Origin: JAZDRH01 sp047470865
GTDB lineage: Bacteria > Pseudomonadota > Gammaproteobacteria > Pseudomonadales > Pseudomonadaceae
Direction of reading: 5' to 3'
DNA: 64,000 nucleotides
NCBI RefSeq assembly: GCF_047470865.1
Contig: NZ_JAZDRH010000007.1
Location: 62,001-126,000, forward strand
The position numbers and the translations under genes are program-made. This document shows positions 15,706 through 24,832 of the stretch, one piece after another. The notes beneath the pieces were generated by a model. It worked only from the letters and a program-made list of their open reading frames with translations. It was not told where the DNA came from and did no database searches. Numbering within the stretch: position 1 is the stretch's first letter; the number at the start of each line of letters is the position of its first letter.

Positions 15706-17409
15706 CTAGCTATAACGCTGCTCTACTTGTTCAAGCAATGTTTTTATTTCAGGCCCAGCCTCTGTGATCGCCTTCTTGAAAGCGTTAATTGAGCCCCATA
15801 TAAATAAAATAATCACATCATAGCGGTTTTTACTGACCTTTACTGAGTGCGCCAATAACAACTCTAATGCCGGCTTACTGGCAAATACATGTGGAATTTT
15901 CGCTTTAAAACAGCCATTTACACGTAGCATACAATCCACCACTAATGCAGCGTTCGCTTTTGTAATGCCATCTCGCAGCAACCATGTTTTTAAGAATTGC
16001 TGGTGTACCGACTGATGTTCATCGTCCAGTGTTTTTAAGTACTTCGCTAATAAGGGATAATAGTCTTTATCTGCCATAGCCAATATAAAGACCGCATAAC
16101 TACTTGGCATAGCACAGTCTTCGGCTTCAGCATCGGTATACCATTCATACTCTGCCATTGCTGCTTTAGCATAGGTTGCCAGCGCTGGATAAACTTCAGG
16201 ATATTGCGCAGCATTGGCAAAAAACTGCTGCGTTTTACTTTTACCAATTTTGTTCACTAAAAATTTAGCTTTAACTTTGCTGGAAAACTTAATGCAATAA
16301 CTGCGAGGAAAACCAGCAGGAAACAACTTGCTTAAAAACACCAGTGCTTGTTCATAAGCCGGTGCTGTTTCTTGTTTGATTTTGATAGTCACTGTAGCCA
16401 TTACGTCATTGGCTATGCACTGCAAATTTTCATTATTTAAGCTGATTAATTCTGTTGGTAATAAACCACTGCCTAGTTTTAAAATAGTTTTTGCTCGTTT
16501 ATAGCCTAGCTCAGCGGCATAGCCTAAATGCTCAATGCCTCTATCTCGACTATAGCTAGCTTCATTTTGCAAAATTAGTTGGGCGATATAAACCAATAAT
16601 TCAACAGCATCTTGATCTTTTTCATCAAAAGCCACTTCATTACGCTCACCAATATCTAAATCAGGCTTTAAACTAAAAAATAAATCGCTACGATTCAACC
16701 AAGGCTCTTCTAGATGATAATACTTTGGTAAAAATTCATTTTCTGCCCATTTATTTAGGCTATACAACAATTGAATGGTGAATGATCGGTAATGTTTTTT
16801 AGAAATCTTAACTAATATTTGCTTCACCACATGGTGAATAAAAGCATAATCCATTTCTGGATAAAGCTCGTATGAAACTAAATGGGGAATTAAAAAGAAA
16901 ATATCCAGCTCTTTAGGCGGGTATTTACCTTGCATAATAGACTTTTCTATATAATCCGCAATAGTTGCTCTTAGTGCTGTTTTACGTGTTTCATTGCTGA
17001 TAGTAATCAACAATGAGTTGGTTTCTGTGGGCACACCATATTGAGCAGGATATTTAAATTGTACAGATACCGTGTGCGCCCAGAACGGGTCGTTCTCTTG
17101 TGGCTTAAGCCAACTTACAATGCCAGCGGCTAATGCCTGTTTAAACGTTGGCATAGTTTGTGTTGTTAAATGCTCAATGCATGGAATTGTAACCTCATGA
17201 TCACTGGAACTAAATGAGAGTTTTAACTGCATAAGCTCTGGATTAACCGTATTGGTAAAAAAAATTCCTAACTCACCAAAGAGTCCATCCTGCAAAGTGC
17301 TACGCGAAACAATAGACTCAGGCGTACCATTGAGCGTGGCTCGGGCTTTACTGACCAGAACATCTAATTCTTGACAAATTCTGCTAATAACCAGAGAAAA
17401 ATCATTCAT
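15706..17409 (-). CDS. Large cytoplasmic protein of unknown function (DUF6138-like)
   Basis: A 567-residue protein without signal peptide or membrane spans. It looks helical and Sel1/HEAT-like in places (RGIEHLGYAAELGYKRAKTILKLGSG, residues 285-312). It resembles, from memory, proteins labelled DUF6138 in Pseudomonas and enterobacteria, but I cannot confirm this. There is no catalytic motif I recognise. It stands alone, with a terminator at its end shared with the EamA gene and about 210 bases of upstream DNA. Codon use looks like its neighbours. Confidence 0.6.
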   Translation of the reverse strand: MNDFSLVISRICQELDVLVSKARATLNGTPESIVSRSTLQDGLFGELGIFFTNTVNPELMQLKLSFSSSDHEVTIPCIEHLTTQTMPTFKQALAAGIVSWLKPQENDPFWAHTVSVQFKYPAQYGVPTETNSLLITISNETRKTALRATIADYIEKSIMQGKYPPKELDIFFLIPHLVSYELYPEMDYAFIHHVVKQILVKISKKHYRSFTIQLLYSLNKWAENEFLPKYYHLEEPWLNRSDLFFSLKPDLDIGERNEVAFDEKDQDAVELLVYIAQLILQNEASYSRDRGIEHLGYAAELGYKRAKTILKLGSGLLPTELISLNNENLQCIANDVMATVTIKIKQETAPAYEQALVFLSKLFPAGFPRSYCIKFSSKVKAKFLVNKIGKSKTQQFFANAAQYPEVYPALATYAKAAMAEYEWYTDAEAEDCAMPSSYAVFILAMADKDYYPLLAKYLKTLDDEHQSVHQQFLKTWLLRDGITKANAALVVDCMLRVNGCFKAKIPHVFASKPALELLLAHSVKVSKNRYDVIILFIWGSINAFKKAITEAGPEIKTLLEQVEQRYS

Positions 17410-17640
17410 TGCCAGTAGTTTCCTATTTATATTTTTTGATTCAATACGTAATTATGGGCTGTAGTATAAGATCAACTTGGCGGCTGGTTCTTGTATTAAA
17501 TCGAATATTTTTACTGCATTTTGCTTCAATAGCAGGCAACCATTAACCTTAGCCAAGGTCATACTAGAGTCTCAATCAGCAATGTTTTTCTTGAGTATTC
17601 ATATGCAGCCTATTAATCTTCTTTGATCCTGTTACCCATC

Positions 17641-18273
17641 ATGGTCTTATCTATTACCCAGCCTATGCTTAAGCGAATACTCAAAACACTAATCTACCTA
17701 GTGTTACTTCTTTGTCTGTTTACCGCAGGCTTAGTCGCTTATGTTTGGCATTACACAAAACCACGCACCATTGAACACGCTCAAGCAACAATAGTGCTGG
17801 GGGCAGCCGCTTGGGGTGATTATCCCTCACCTGTTTTTAAAGAACGCATCAACCATGCGATTCACATTTATCAGAATAAATTAACCCATAAATTAGTCTT
17901 TACTGGCGGAACTGTTAAACAAGGTTATGCGACAGAGGGCGAAGTAGGCGCACGCTGGGCAATACGTAAAGGCGTTCCTGAAAATGATATTTATATTGAA
18001 GGGACTTCACGCGATACATGGCACAACTTAAAAAATGCGCACGCTATTTTGCAGCAACACAATATCAACTCCGTAATTATTGTGAGCGACTCTTTTCATC
18101 TGGCACGGGCTAAGATAATGGCCCGTGATCTCAACTTTAAAGTACAGGTTTCCCCTACTCCCACATCGCGTTACAACAATTCAACCTGGACAGATAAACT
18201 TGGACTTTATATGCGTGAAGGCTATCTGATCCTCTTACATAAGTATCGTTATCTAACCGAAAGCGACTATTAG
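17641..18273 (+). CDS. DUF218 (SanA/YdcF-like) membrane protein
   Basis: About 210 residues: one N-terminal membrane helix (LKTLIYLVLLLCLFTAGLVAYVW) then a DUF218 domain with ATIVLGAAAWGDYPSPVFKERINHAI, LVFTGG, EGEVGARWAIRKGVP, EGTSRDTWHNL and VSDSFHLARA. Such proteins (SanA, ElyC, YdcF) act in envelope integrity; the active role is unclear. The frame opens at a TTG at 17623; ATG 17641 and ATG 17665 are both better starts, and the latter puts the membrane helix right at the N-terminus. Confidence 0.85.
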   Translation: MVLSITQPMLKRILKTLIYLVLLLCLFTAGLVAYVWHYTKPRTIEHAQATIVLGAAAWGDYPSPVFKERINHAIHIYQNKLTHKLVFTGGTVKQGYATEGEVGARWAIRKGVPENDIYIEGTSRDTWHNLKNAHAILQQHNINSVIIVSDSFHLARAKIMARDLNFKVQVSPTPTSRYNNSTWTDKLGLYMREGYLILLHKYRYLTESDY

Positions 18274-18312
18274 GCTGCTCTCTCCTTTCTGTTTTTATTC
18301 ATAAAAGAGTGC

Positions 18313-18343
18313 TTGACCTTGCCATAATGGCAAGCTTTACACT
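18313..18343 (+). promoter_or_regulatory. CueR/MerR-type promoter of the copper-chaperone gene
   Basis: TTGACC (18313-18318) and TACACT (18338-18343) are separated by 19 bases, the long spacer typical of MerR-family promoters. The spacer holds a perfect dyad CTTGCCAT-A-ATGGCAAG (18318-18334), close to known CueR sites. The gene it drives encodes a CopZ-like protein, which fits copper (or silver) induction. No cueR-like gene lies in the window. Confidence 0.85.
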
Positions 18344-18375
18344 CTTTTCACACCCCAAAAACAGGAGTAAATCTC

Positions 18376-18564
18376 ATGGCAATTTTTATAGTAAAAGACA
18401 TGACCTGCGGACATTGCAAAGGCGTAATTAGCAAAGCATTAGAAGCAGCTGGTGCACAAGTGACTATTGATTTGGCGACCCATAGCGTTGAAGTAGACGG
18501 TATAGATGCAACGCAAGCTTTTAACATTATTAAAGAAGAAGGCTATACACCTGAAGCTGAATAA
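18376..18564 (+). CDS. CopZ-like heavy-metal-associated (HMA) protein
   Basis: A 62-residue single HMA domain with the metal site MTCGHC (Cys11, Cys14), the usual size of bacterial copper chaperones that carry Cu(I) to CopA-type ATPases. It lies directly behind a CueR-type promoter. No copper ATPase gene is next to it, so the partner would be encoded elsewhere. The DUF5329 gene follows after 37 bases and may be read from the same promoter. Confidence 0.93.
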   Translation: MAIFIVKDMTCGHCKGVISKALEAAGAQVTIDLATHSVEVDGIDATQAFNIIKEEGYTPEAE

Positions 18565-18601
18565 TCGTATTCTAGGTGATATTTTTTCGGACTACTCACC
18601 T

Positions 18602-18976
18602 ATGAAGCTCCAGTTATCAAGCCTATTTTTAGCCAGCGCCTTAAGTTCATCAGTAGCTTTTGGCGCTGAGTTAAACCAAACAGTGCAAAACGAAGTAGAT
18701 TATCTATTTTCTTACTTAAAAAACTCTAACTGTACCTTTAACCGTAATGGTAGTTGGTACAACGCAGAAGAAGCCGTTGATCACTTAACCACTAAGTATA
18801 ATTATATTGTTCGCAAAGGTTGGCTAGACACAACCGAACACTTTATTGAACGTGCAGCTACTAAAAGCAGTATTAGTGGAAAAGCTTATTTAGTGAAATG
18901 TGGTGACACGGAAATGAAAAGTGCTGACTGGTTTCAACACGCTTTAGAAACTTATCGCAAACCACAAACGAAGTAA
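18602..18976 (+). CDS. DUF5329-family periplasmic protein
   Basis: A 124-residue protein: signal peptide to about residue 21 (SSVAFGAEL), then a domain with NEVDYLFSYLKNSNCTFNRNG, DHLTTKYNYI, FIERAATKSSISGKAYLVKCG and SADWFQHAL, the pattern I associate with DUF5329. The two cysteines (near residues 42 and 103) could form a disulfide. The frame is open back to 18506 inside the HMA gene, but ATG 18602 gives the signal peptide. Function unknown; its place behind the copper-chaperone gene may be chance. Confidence 0.78.
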   Translation: MKLQLSSLFLASALSSSVAFGAELNQTVQNEVDYLFSYLKNSNCTFNRNGSWYNAEEAVDHLTTKYNYIVRKGWLDTTEHFIERAATKSSISGKAYLVKCGDTEMKSADWFQHALETYRKPQTK

Positions 18977-18980
18977 TTTT

Positions 18981-19017
18981 AATTAGCTGCACTTTTAAAA
19001 ATTGAGTGCAGCTAATT
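18981..19017. terminator. Terminator between DUF5329 gene and the J-like gene
   Basis: Thirteen-base perfect stem AATTAGCTGCACT / AGTGCAGCTAATT with an 11-base loop, between converging genes. Confidence 0.85.
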
Positions 19018-19024
19018 ATTAGGT

Positions 19025-20251
19025 TTAACTATTTTTTTTATAAACAGCGGTTTTAGTTAACAGATCATGCAATGTGGTTTTCTTTACTAGTTTCCACACC
19101 ACAATAGCAACAGGCACTGCATTAAGCACTGAGACTAAAACAACGCTAAGCCCAAAACCCACATCAACTTTCAACACACAAGCATAAAGCACAAAATAAC
19201 CTGAGATTAACAAGGCACGTAGGCTGCTTTGTCTTAGGGTCAATGGATTAGCGTACTGATCGCGTGTGGTTAACTTAAATAGGTACTGCCCAACAGTCCC
19301 TTTGAGCTTAGGGATCACACTACAAATGGCACTATAAACGCCATACAGCACAAAGGTGCTAATGACAGGTTGTTCAACTTCAATATTTAAGATGCTGGCC
19401 AACTGAGAAACGACCACTATATACACCAGCCATATATCAAAGAAAAATGCCATAAAGCGATCAGTTAAAAAGGCAGGAGATAAATCCTCACGACTTATCT
19501 TATCAACTTTGCGCTCAGCCTCATGGACGCTGGTACTGACATTAGTGTATTTAAGGTCATTAGTTAAGCTTAGGCGATCTTCTAATGCATCAATTAAATC
19601 ATCATAGAGCTCTGCGCCTATGGATTTTCGCAGTTCTTCATCAACATCCCAAGAAAAATAAGCATTGAGCTTCAATAGTAATTGCCGATCAAGCTTGATA
19701 TGTGCACGATTTTTTCTTTTATGCTGAATATCTTGACCAAGGTTCTGAGCTACTGCAATTTGCAGTAAAGCAAAGGCTTGATCATCTAATAGCACTGGAC
19801 TTTGTAATAAAAATTGCCATTGCTGGAAATCATTTTTTGCTTGACCATTTAACAGCAGTTGCTCAACTTGTCGTAATAGCTCATTCGCTTGCTCTATTTC
19901 CGCACTGTGCTCTACCACTTGCGCTGTATTTAAAACAACTTCTTGATTAGCCTGAGCATCCTCTGCAAACCACAGATTAACCTGTGCATACTTTTGCCAA
20001 TCTAGCGACTGAGCCAGACTAGGATAAGCAATATCTTCTATTTCTACAGGCTCAGCTAATGCAGGTTCAACAGCATTAACAAGTAGTCTGCTTTCACCCA
20101 GCTGTAAAGCAGTCTGATAGGCCTGATGCAACTGCTGAAATCCCTCAGGATCGACATCAGGGCGCACTGCTTTTAATTGTTGAGCATAAGCCCTTTTAAT
20201 TACACGCTTATCATCCGTAGGGGGTATTTTAAGAAGCTGCCAACAATTCAT
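19025..20251 (-). CDS. Membrane J-domain-like protein with C-terminal RDD domain (HscC partner)
   Basis: A 408-residue protein. Residues 1-50 are J-domain-like (MNCWQLLKIPPTDDKRVIKR, then EGFQQLHQAYQTAL), but the site of the canonical HPD tripeptide reads RPD (30-32). A long, charged middle follows; residues 260-405 form an RDD-type membrane domain with four hydrophobic spans (FLTDRFMAFFFDIW and TTLHDLLTKTAVY at its ends). Its start codon overlaps the hscC stop (TAATG), so the two are made together. E. coli HscC works with membrane J proteins DjlB and DjlC; this protein probably plays that part, with the RDD domain as anchor or channel. Confidence 0.8.
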   Translation of the reverse strand: MNCWQLLKIPPTDDKRVIKRAYAQQLKAVRPDVDPEGFQQLHQAYQTALQLGESRLLVNAVEPALAEPVEIEDIAYPSLAQSLDWQKYAQVNLWFAEDAQANQEVVLNTAQVVEHSAEIEQANELLRQVEQLLLNGQAKNDFQQWQFLLQSPVLLDDQAFALLQIAVAQNLGQDIQHKRKNRAHIKLDRQLLLKLNAYFSWDVDEELRKSIGAELYDDLIDALEDRLSLTNDLKYTNVSTSVHEAERKVDKISREDLSPAFLTDRFMAFFFDIWLVYIVVVSQLASILNIEVEQPVISTFVLYGVYSAICSVIPKLKGTVGQYLFKLTTRDQYANPLTLRQSSLRALLISGYFVLYACVLKVDVGFGLSVVLVSVLNAVPVAIVVWKLVKKTTLHDLLTKTAVYKKNS

Positions 20252-21942
20252 TAAAATAAACTCTCGCCTTCAATTTCATCCAATGCTCGACTTATCTGCT
20301 GACGCGCCTGAGCTATTTCAATTGCGTTTTGCGATTCTAGCGCTTTTTCAAAATACGCCATTAATTCAGCAATATATTCGCGCCTTGTACCTAAGCTACT
20401 TTCATACAAACGCTCACCACGTGCTAGTAAGGTGCGGTTCTCTTCACCTTCACGCGGATGAAACTTCAACTTAGCTAAGCGTTCTAGCGATGCTTGCTTG
20501 GTTTCTTCTGTTAGTGTGCCGGGAACGTGCTCAATAATTTTATTATAGGTTTTACCCGTAGACTGCACTGTGGCATCTACTTCCAGCAAACCATTCATAT
20601 CGTAGCTATAGCGTATCTCAACTACCTCTTGCCCTTCTGGCAATGGCGTTACATCTACTAAAAGCTCACCCAAAAGAACATTTTTACGTACTAAACGATG
20701 CTCACCTTGATACACCCGAATACGCAGCTGATCTTGATTATCATAAGCGTTATACACCTTACGAGAAATACTTACAGGCACCGTCGTATTGCGCTCGATA
20801 ATAGGCATAAAAAGATTACCTTGATCGGGGCTAGCTTCGTTAACTACGCCTGTACCTAAGGTGTAAGGGCATACATCTGTAAGCACTACATCTTCTAGTG
20901 CTTCATCACGCATGATTAACCCTGCTTGAATAGCCGCACCTGAGGCTACTACTGTATCAGGATCTAGATTAGCAGCGGGAAAACGCCCAAACATTTTCGC
21001 TATTGTTGAACGAAAGGCCGCTAAGCGAGTTGAACCACCAACTAGCAATACATCGTCGATAGCCGAGCGTTCTGTTTTAGAGTCGCGTAGTGCTCTTTCA
21101 ATAGGCTGCTTAATTCTTACTAAAAGTGGTGTTGCAAGGCGAGCAAACCAGTCTAGCGTTATTTTTTGTTCAACACTTTTACTACCCAGCTCTAACTCAA
21201 GTGTCTGTTCTTGAGTCCCCAAGGCGCGCTTAGCCATTTCCATTTGACGATAAAGCTGTTGTAATTGGTTATCTACTAGCTCCTCACGTTTAACTCCATG
21301 CTCGTTAAGCACAGTTTCAATCATGGCATTGACAAAGTCTTCACCACCTAAATAGTTATCGCCTGCACTGGCATGCACTTCCATAATGCCATCAAAAAAC
21401 TCCAATAATGACACATCAAAAGTGCCGCCACCTAAGTCTAAAATTAAGAACGTACCGTCGTTTTTCTCATGCAAGCCATAGGCCATAGCGGCTGCCGTTG
21501 GCTCATTAATTAAACGCTGAACTTTCAACCCTGCCAATTCTGCAGCCTGCTTTGTTGCTAAGCGTTGATTATCATTAAAGTACGCTGGCACACTGATCAC
21601 AGCCTCGCTAACTGTTTCCCCCAAGAAAGCTTCTGCATCAGCTTTTAAGGCGCGTAATATCAGTGATGAAAGTTCAATTGCAGTAAAGTTTTGGTCTTTT
21701 AATTTAATGGAATAGTCACTACCCATCCAACGTTTAAAAGCTGCAATGGTTTTATCTGGATGGTAGAGCAAACGCTCCTTAGCGCTTTGTCCAACGATAA
21801 CTTTACCTTCAGCATCTACCCCAACGACAGAGGGCGTCAAGAATTCACCTAACGAATTAGGGATTAATTTGACACCATCAGCCATCCAAACTCCACAGGC
21901 GCTGTTAGTGGTGCCTAAATCGATACCAATAACTCTCATCAT
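20251..21942 (-). CDS. hscC: Hsp70-family chaperone HscC
   Basis: A 563-residue Hsp70 of the HscC type (E. coli HscC has 556). The ATPase domain shows GIDLGTTNSACGVW, VPAYFNDNQRLATKQAAELAGL, NEPTAAAMAYGL, LILDLGGGTFDVSLL and VLLVGGSTRL; a substrate domain follows from about 355; the DnaK-type lid is shortened. Starts at GTG 21945, ATG 21942 and ATG 21939 lie in a row behind AAGAGG; ATG 21942 is used. HscC is a specialised chaperone, reported in E. coli to inhibit sigma-70. The next gene encodes its likely J-type membrane partner. Confidence 0.9.
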   Translation of the reverse strand: MMRVIGIDLGTTNSACGVWMADGVKLIPNSLGEFLTPSVVGVDAEGKVIVGQSAKERLLYHPDKTIAAFKRWMGSDYSIKLKDQNFTAIELSSLILRALKADAEAFLGETVSEAVISVPAYFNDNQRLATKQAAELAGLKVQRLINEPTAAAMAYGLHEKNDGTFLILDLGGGTFDVSLLEFFDGIMEVHASAGDNYLGGEDFVNAMIETVLNEHGVKREELVDNQLQQLYRQMEMAKRALGTQEQTLELELGSKSVEQKITLDWFARLATPLLVRIKQPIERALRDSKTERSAIDDVLLVGGSTRLAAFRSTIAKMFGRFPAANLDPDTVVASGAAIQAGLIMRDEALEDVVLTDVCPYTLGTGVVNEASPDQGNLFMPIIERNTTVPVSISRKVYNAYDNQDQLRIRVYQGEHRLVRKNVLLGELLVDVTPLPEGQEVVEIRYSYDMNGLLEVDATVQSTGKTYNKIIEHVPGTLTEETKQASLERLAKLKFHPREGEENRTLLARGERLYESSLGTRREYIAELMAYFEKALESQNAIEIAQARQQISRALDEIEGESLF

Positions 21943-22116
21943 CACCTCTTACACAAAAAACAATTAGCGCGTTATATTACACCAAGAAAACCACATAAAC
22001 AGATACAAACCTTATAAAGTACTCAGTTTTGAAAATTAATGAACTAAAGCGCTAGCCTTTACAACTAAATATTCGTTAAATAAAGAATACTTAATTGCTT
22101 TCTATTAGGACCTTGT

Positions 22117-22755
22117 ATGCACTTATTAAAATTAGCTTCATTAAGCTTAGGCTTACCTCTCCTCACAGCTTGCTCTCTTTTTTCATCCACCGCAGAGAAT
22201 AATCCTCTACTCAATACACAACGCTTACAAGGTACATTAAATAAAAATATTGATAATTCTTGGACCTTAATTACTTGTGATAAAAAACAATTAAAGCTAA
22301 CAGCCCATAACGAATATTTAGAAAACCTAAATACATTAGAGGCTAATGGCTCTTTTGTAGATATTGCTGGGCAATTAGAAGGTCACTCTTTTACTCCAGT
22401 TAAAGTGTATCGCACTCAGCGAGAAGGCTTTGCCTGCGATGATGCACGTTTTAAGCGCTTAATTCTACGAGCTATGGGTAACGAGCCAGCGTGGATTGCC
22501 ACTATTGAAAACAATGGTTTTTTATTACAACGCTTAGGCGAACCTGCTCAGGCTGTTCCTTATATTGAAGAACAACTACCTAACGGCAATATCAATATCA
22601 GTGCCACTATAGATGGACAACCATTACAGCTTTGGCTAACAGAACAGCACTGTAACGACAGCATGGCGGATAACCAATATCACTTAACCGCTGAATTGCG
22701 TATAGGGCAAAACATAGAGCGCGGCTGTGCTTACTTCGGCTTACAACATCAATAA
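22117..22755 (+). CDS. COG3650-like outer membrane lipoprotein
   Basis: A 212-residue lipoprotein with lipobox LTAC (Cys19). The second half contains AMGNEPAWIATIENNGFLL, a version of the GNEPFW motif of COG3650 lipoproteins, and a late HCNDSMADNQYHLTAELRI motif typical of the same group. Cysteines near residues 53, 107, 172 and 203 could form disulfides. Function unknown. The DUF4197 gene follows after 15 bases, probably in the same operon. Confidence 0.7.
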   Translation: MHLLKLASLSLGLPLLTACSLFSSTAENNPLLNTQRLQGTLNKNIDNSWTLITCDKKQLKLTAHNEYLENLNTLEANGSFVDIAGQLEGHSFTPVKVYRTQREGFACDDARFKRLILRAMGNEPAWIATIENNGFLLQRLGEPAQAVPYIEEQLPNGNINISATIDGQPLQLWLTEQHCNDSMADNQYHLTAELRIGQNIERGCAYFGLQHQ

Positions 22756-22770
22756 TAGGATGCTTATACA

Positions 22771-23451
22771 ATGAAAAAGATTTTATTCGCACTGACTTGC
22801 GTCTTTGCCACACAAACAGCTTTGGCGTTATCACTTAATGATATTAGCGCTGCTGATGCCAGCTCTACTGTTAAATCATTACTTGATCAAGGTACTAAAG
22901 TAGCAGTTAAACAACTCAGCCAACCAGGTGGTTTTAGTAACAATGATAAGCTACGCATTGAATTGCCAGGTAATTTTGGCAAAGCAGCCAAAACCTTAAA
23001 AATGATGGGACAAGGTAAACTAGTGGATGATGTAGAAAAGAGCCTCAACCTTGCCGCAGAAAAGGCCATTCCTGAAGCCCAAGCCTTGTTAACTCAAGCT
23101 GTTCAGCAGATGACCATTAAAGATGCGAAAGAGATATGGACAGGCCCAAACGATTCAGCTACACGCTACCTTGAGCGCACTAGTCGTAGCCAATTACGTG
23201 AGCGTTTAATGCCTATTGTCAGCCAAACTACCAAAGATGTAGGCGCTATTCAGCAATACAAGGCTTTAACTGAGCAAGCGGCAAATTTTGGAATTAAAAC
23301 CAAACAATCTAGCGTAGAAAGCTATGTCGCAGATAAAACTCTAGATGGCTTATTTTCAGTCATTGCAGAACAAGAAGCCTATGTACGCAAAAACCCCAAA
23401 GAAGCTGCCAATAAAACCCTAGGTGTACTATTGGAAAGCCTTAAAAAATAG
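22771..23451 (+). CDS. DUF4197 periplasmic protein
   Basis: A 226-residue protein with a signal peptide to about residue 19 and an all-helical DUF4197 domain: GGFSNNDKLRIELPGNFGKAAKTLKMMGQG, LTQAVQQMTIKDAKEIWTGPNDSATRYL and YVADKTLDGLFSVIAEQE are the family segments. Function unknown; common in gammaproteobacteria as a secreted, helical protein. A terminator hairpin follows. Confidence 0.88.
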   Translation: MKKILFALTCVFATQTALALSLNDISAADASSTVKSLLDQGTKVAVKQLSQPGGFSNNDKLRIELPGNFGKAAKTLKMMGQGKLVDDVEKSLNLAAEKAIPEAQALLTQAVQQMTIKDAKEIWTGPNDSATRYLERTSRSQLRERLMPIVSQTTKDVGAIQQYKALTEQAANFGIKTKQSSVESYVADKTLDGLFSVIAEQEAYVRKNPKEAANKTLGVLLESLKK

Positions 23452-23456
23452 TTCTA

Positions 23457-23494
23457 TTTGCGTTAAGTCAGCACATGGCTTAACGCAAACTTTT
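23457..23494 (+). terminator. Terminator after the DUF4197 gene
   Basis: Eleven-base perfect stem TTTGCGTTAAG / CTTAACGCAAA with an 11-base loop, then CTTTT. Confidence 0.8.
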
Positions 23495-23528
23495 ACATTC
23501 GATGTTGGTTTTATTTAATGAGTAAGTT

Positions 23529-24122
23529 ATGTACTGTACCCATCCAGAGCTTGGCGGAAAAGTTATTATTTTTTTGAATGCTCGCCTAACCCCAAATGAC
23601 TGTGAGCAGTTAAAAGACGTTTGTTCTCGCTTTATTCAACAAGAAAACAAGACCATTGAGTTAACCCAAGCCAAGGTGATTCATACAGATATTGGTGAGC
23701 CTACAGGTTGTGAGTTTTACTTTGAGGTGGACAATCTAGACGATCGACATATTAATTTCATTATTCAAATATTTACTAGCACCTTAGCACCTAAAGGGTC
23801 AAAAATCAGTATTTTTGAAAACTCCACTAAGGATTGCAAACAAGCTTTCTTTGGCAGTCAAGAAGGCTTGGCTCTCTACCTAAATGGTACTGACTTACCA
23901 AATGAAATCTATAAAAAATATAGTGCACTGGCTGTGTTTGAAGAGTGCGATCGCCTTCTACAGGCGCAAAATGCAGGCAATGTCTGCAGCATTTGGCAGG
24001 GCCCAACAGAAACGGCACTTTATATGTATGGCAATAATTTTACCATCATGCACGAAAGTATTGAGCCCTGTATAACAGCTTATCCACTCTGTCAAAAATC
24101 ACGTTTAGCAACAGTCGCTTAA
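23529..24122 (+). CDS. Hypothetical cytoplasmic protein
   Basis: A 197-residue acidic, cysteine-rich (about nine Cys) protein with no signal peptide or membrane span and no family I recognise. It has an alternating beta/alpha look: GKVIIFLNARLT, an acidic middle EFYFEVDNLDDRHINFIIQIF, and GPTETALYMYGNNFTIMHESIEP near the end. It lies alone after a terminator and convergent with ung. Codon use resembles its neighbours. The overlapping shorter frames at the same place are shadows. Confidence 0.6.
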   Translation: MYCTHPELGGKVIIFLNARLTPNDCEQLKDVCSRFIQQENKTIELTQAKVIHTDIGEPTGCEFYFEVDNLDDRHINFIIQIFTSTLAPKGSKISIFENSTKDCKQAFFGSQEGLALYLNGTDLPNEIYKKYSALAVFEECDRLLQAQNAGNVCSIWQGPTETALYMYGNNFTIMHESIEPCITAYPLCQKSRLATVA

Positions 24123-24146
24123 CGCTGATGGCAAGCTAAGCCTAGC

Positions 24147-24830
24147 TTATACTTGCCACTCAATGGTAGATAAGCCTTGCTGGGCTAAAAACTTATTACA
24201 ATGACTGAAATGCCCACAACCAATAAAGCCACGGTAAGCAGATAATGGTGAAGGATGCACGGACTCTAAAATCAGGTGCTTTTTGCCATCAATCAATGAT
24301 TTTTTACTACGTGCATGAGCACCCCACAACAAAAATACAACATGTGCTTGCTGCTGACTCACGATCTCAATGATTTTGTCTGTAAATGGCTGCCACCCAG
24401 CATTAGCATGTGAGCCAGCCTGTTTATGTTCTACTGTTAAACTGGTATTTAACAAGAGGACGCCCTGTTTAGCCCAAGCTTCTAGGTTGCCATGCTGTGG
24501 AATATCAATATTTAAGTCGCGTTTTAATTCTTTATAAATATTAACTAACGATGGTGGAATATCCACACCATTAGGTACAGAAAAGCTCAAACCATGGGCT
24601 TGATTAGGGCCGTGATATGGGTCTTGCCCTAAAATAACAACTTTCACTTTTTGCAAAGGGGTTAAATTAAGCGCATTAAAAATTAACGATCCGGCTGGAT
24701 AAATCAGCTTTCCTTGCGCCAATTCATCTCTTAAAAATTGGCTTAATTGCTGCATATAAGGCTGTTTAAACTCATCAATCAGCACATTTTTCCAGCTTGC
24801 TTCCAGCTTTACTTTATCTGCAATACTCAT
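24147..24830 (-). CDS. ung: Uracil-DNA glycosylase Ung
   Basis: A 227-residue family 1 uracil-DNA glycosylase, removing uracil from DNA in base-excision repair. Motif A is GQDPYHG (D70 as catalytic base) and motif B is [40 protein letters not shown] lies between. A GTG at 24836 would add two residues, but ATG 24830 is the natural start and lies directly after the queF stop (TGA 24833-24835). ung and queF are therefore one transcript. Confidence 0.96.
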   Translation of the reverse strand: MSIADKVKLEASWKNVLIDEFKQPYMQQLSQFLRDELAQGKLIYPAGSLIFNALNLTPLQKVKVVILGQDPYHGPNQAHGLSFSVPNGVDIPPSLVNIYKELKRDLNIDIPQHGNLEAWAKQGVLLLNTSLTVEHKQAGSHANAGWQPFTDKIIEIVSQQQAHVVFLLWGAHARSKKSLIDGKKHLILESVHPSPLSAYRGFIGCGHFSHCNKFLAQQGLSTIEWQV

Positions 24831-24832
24831 CT

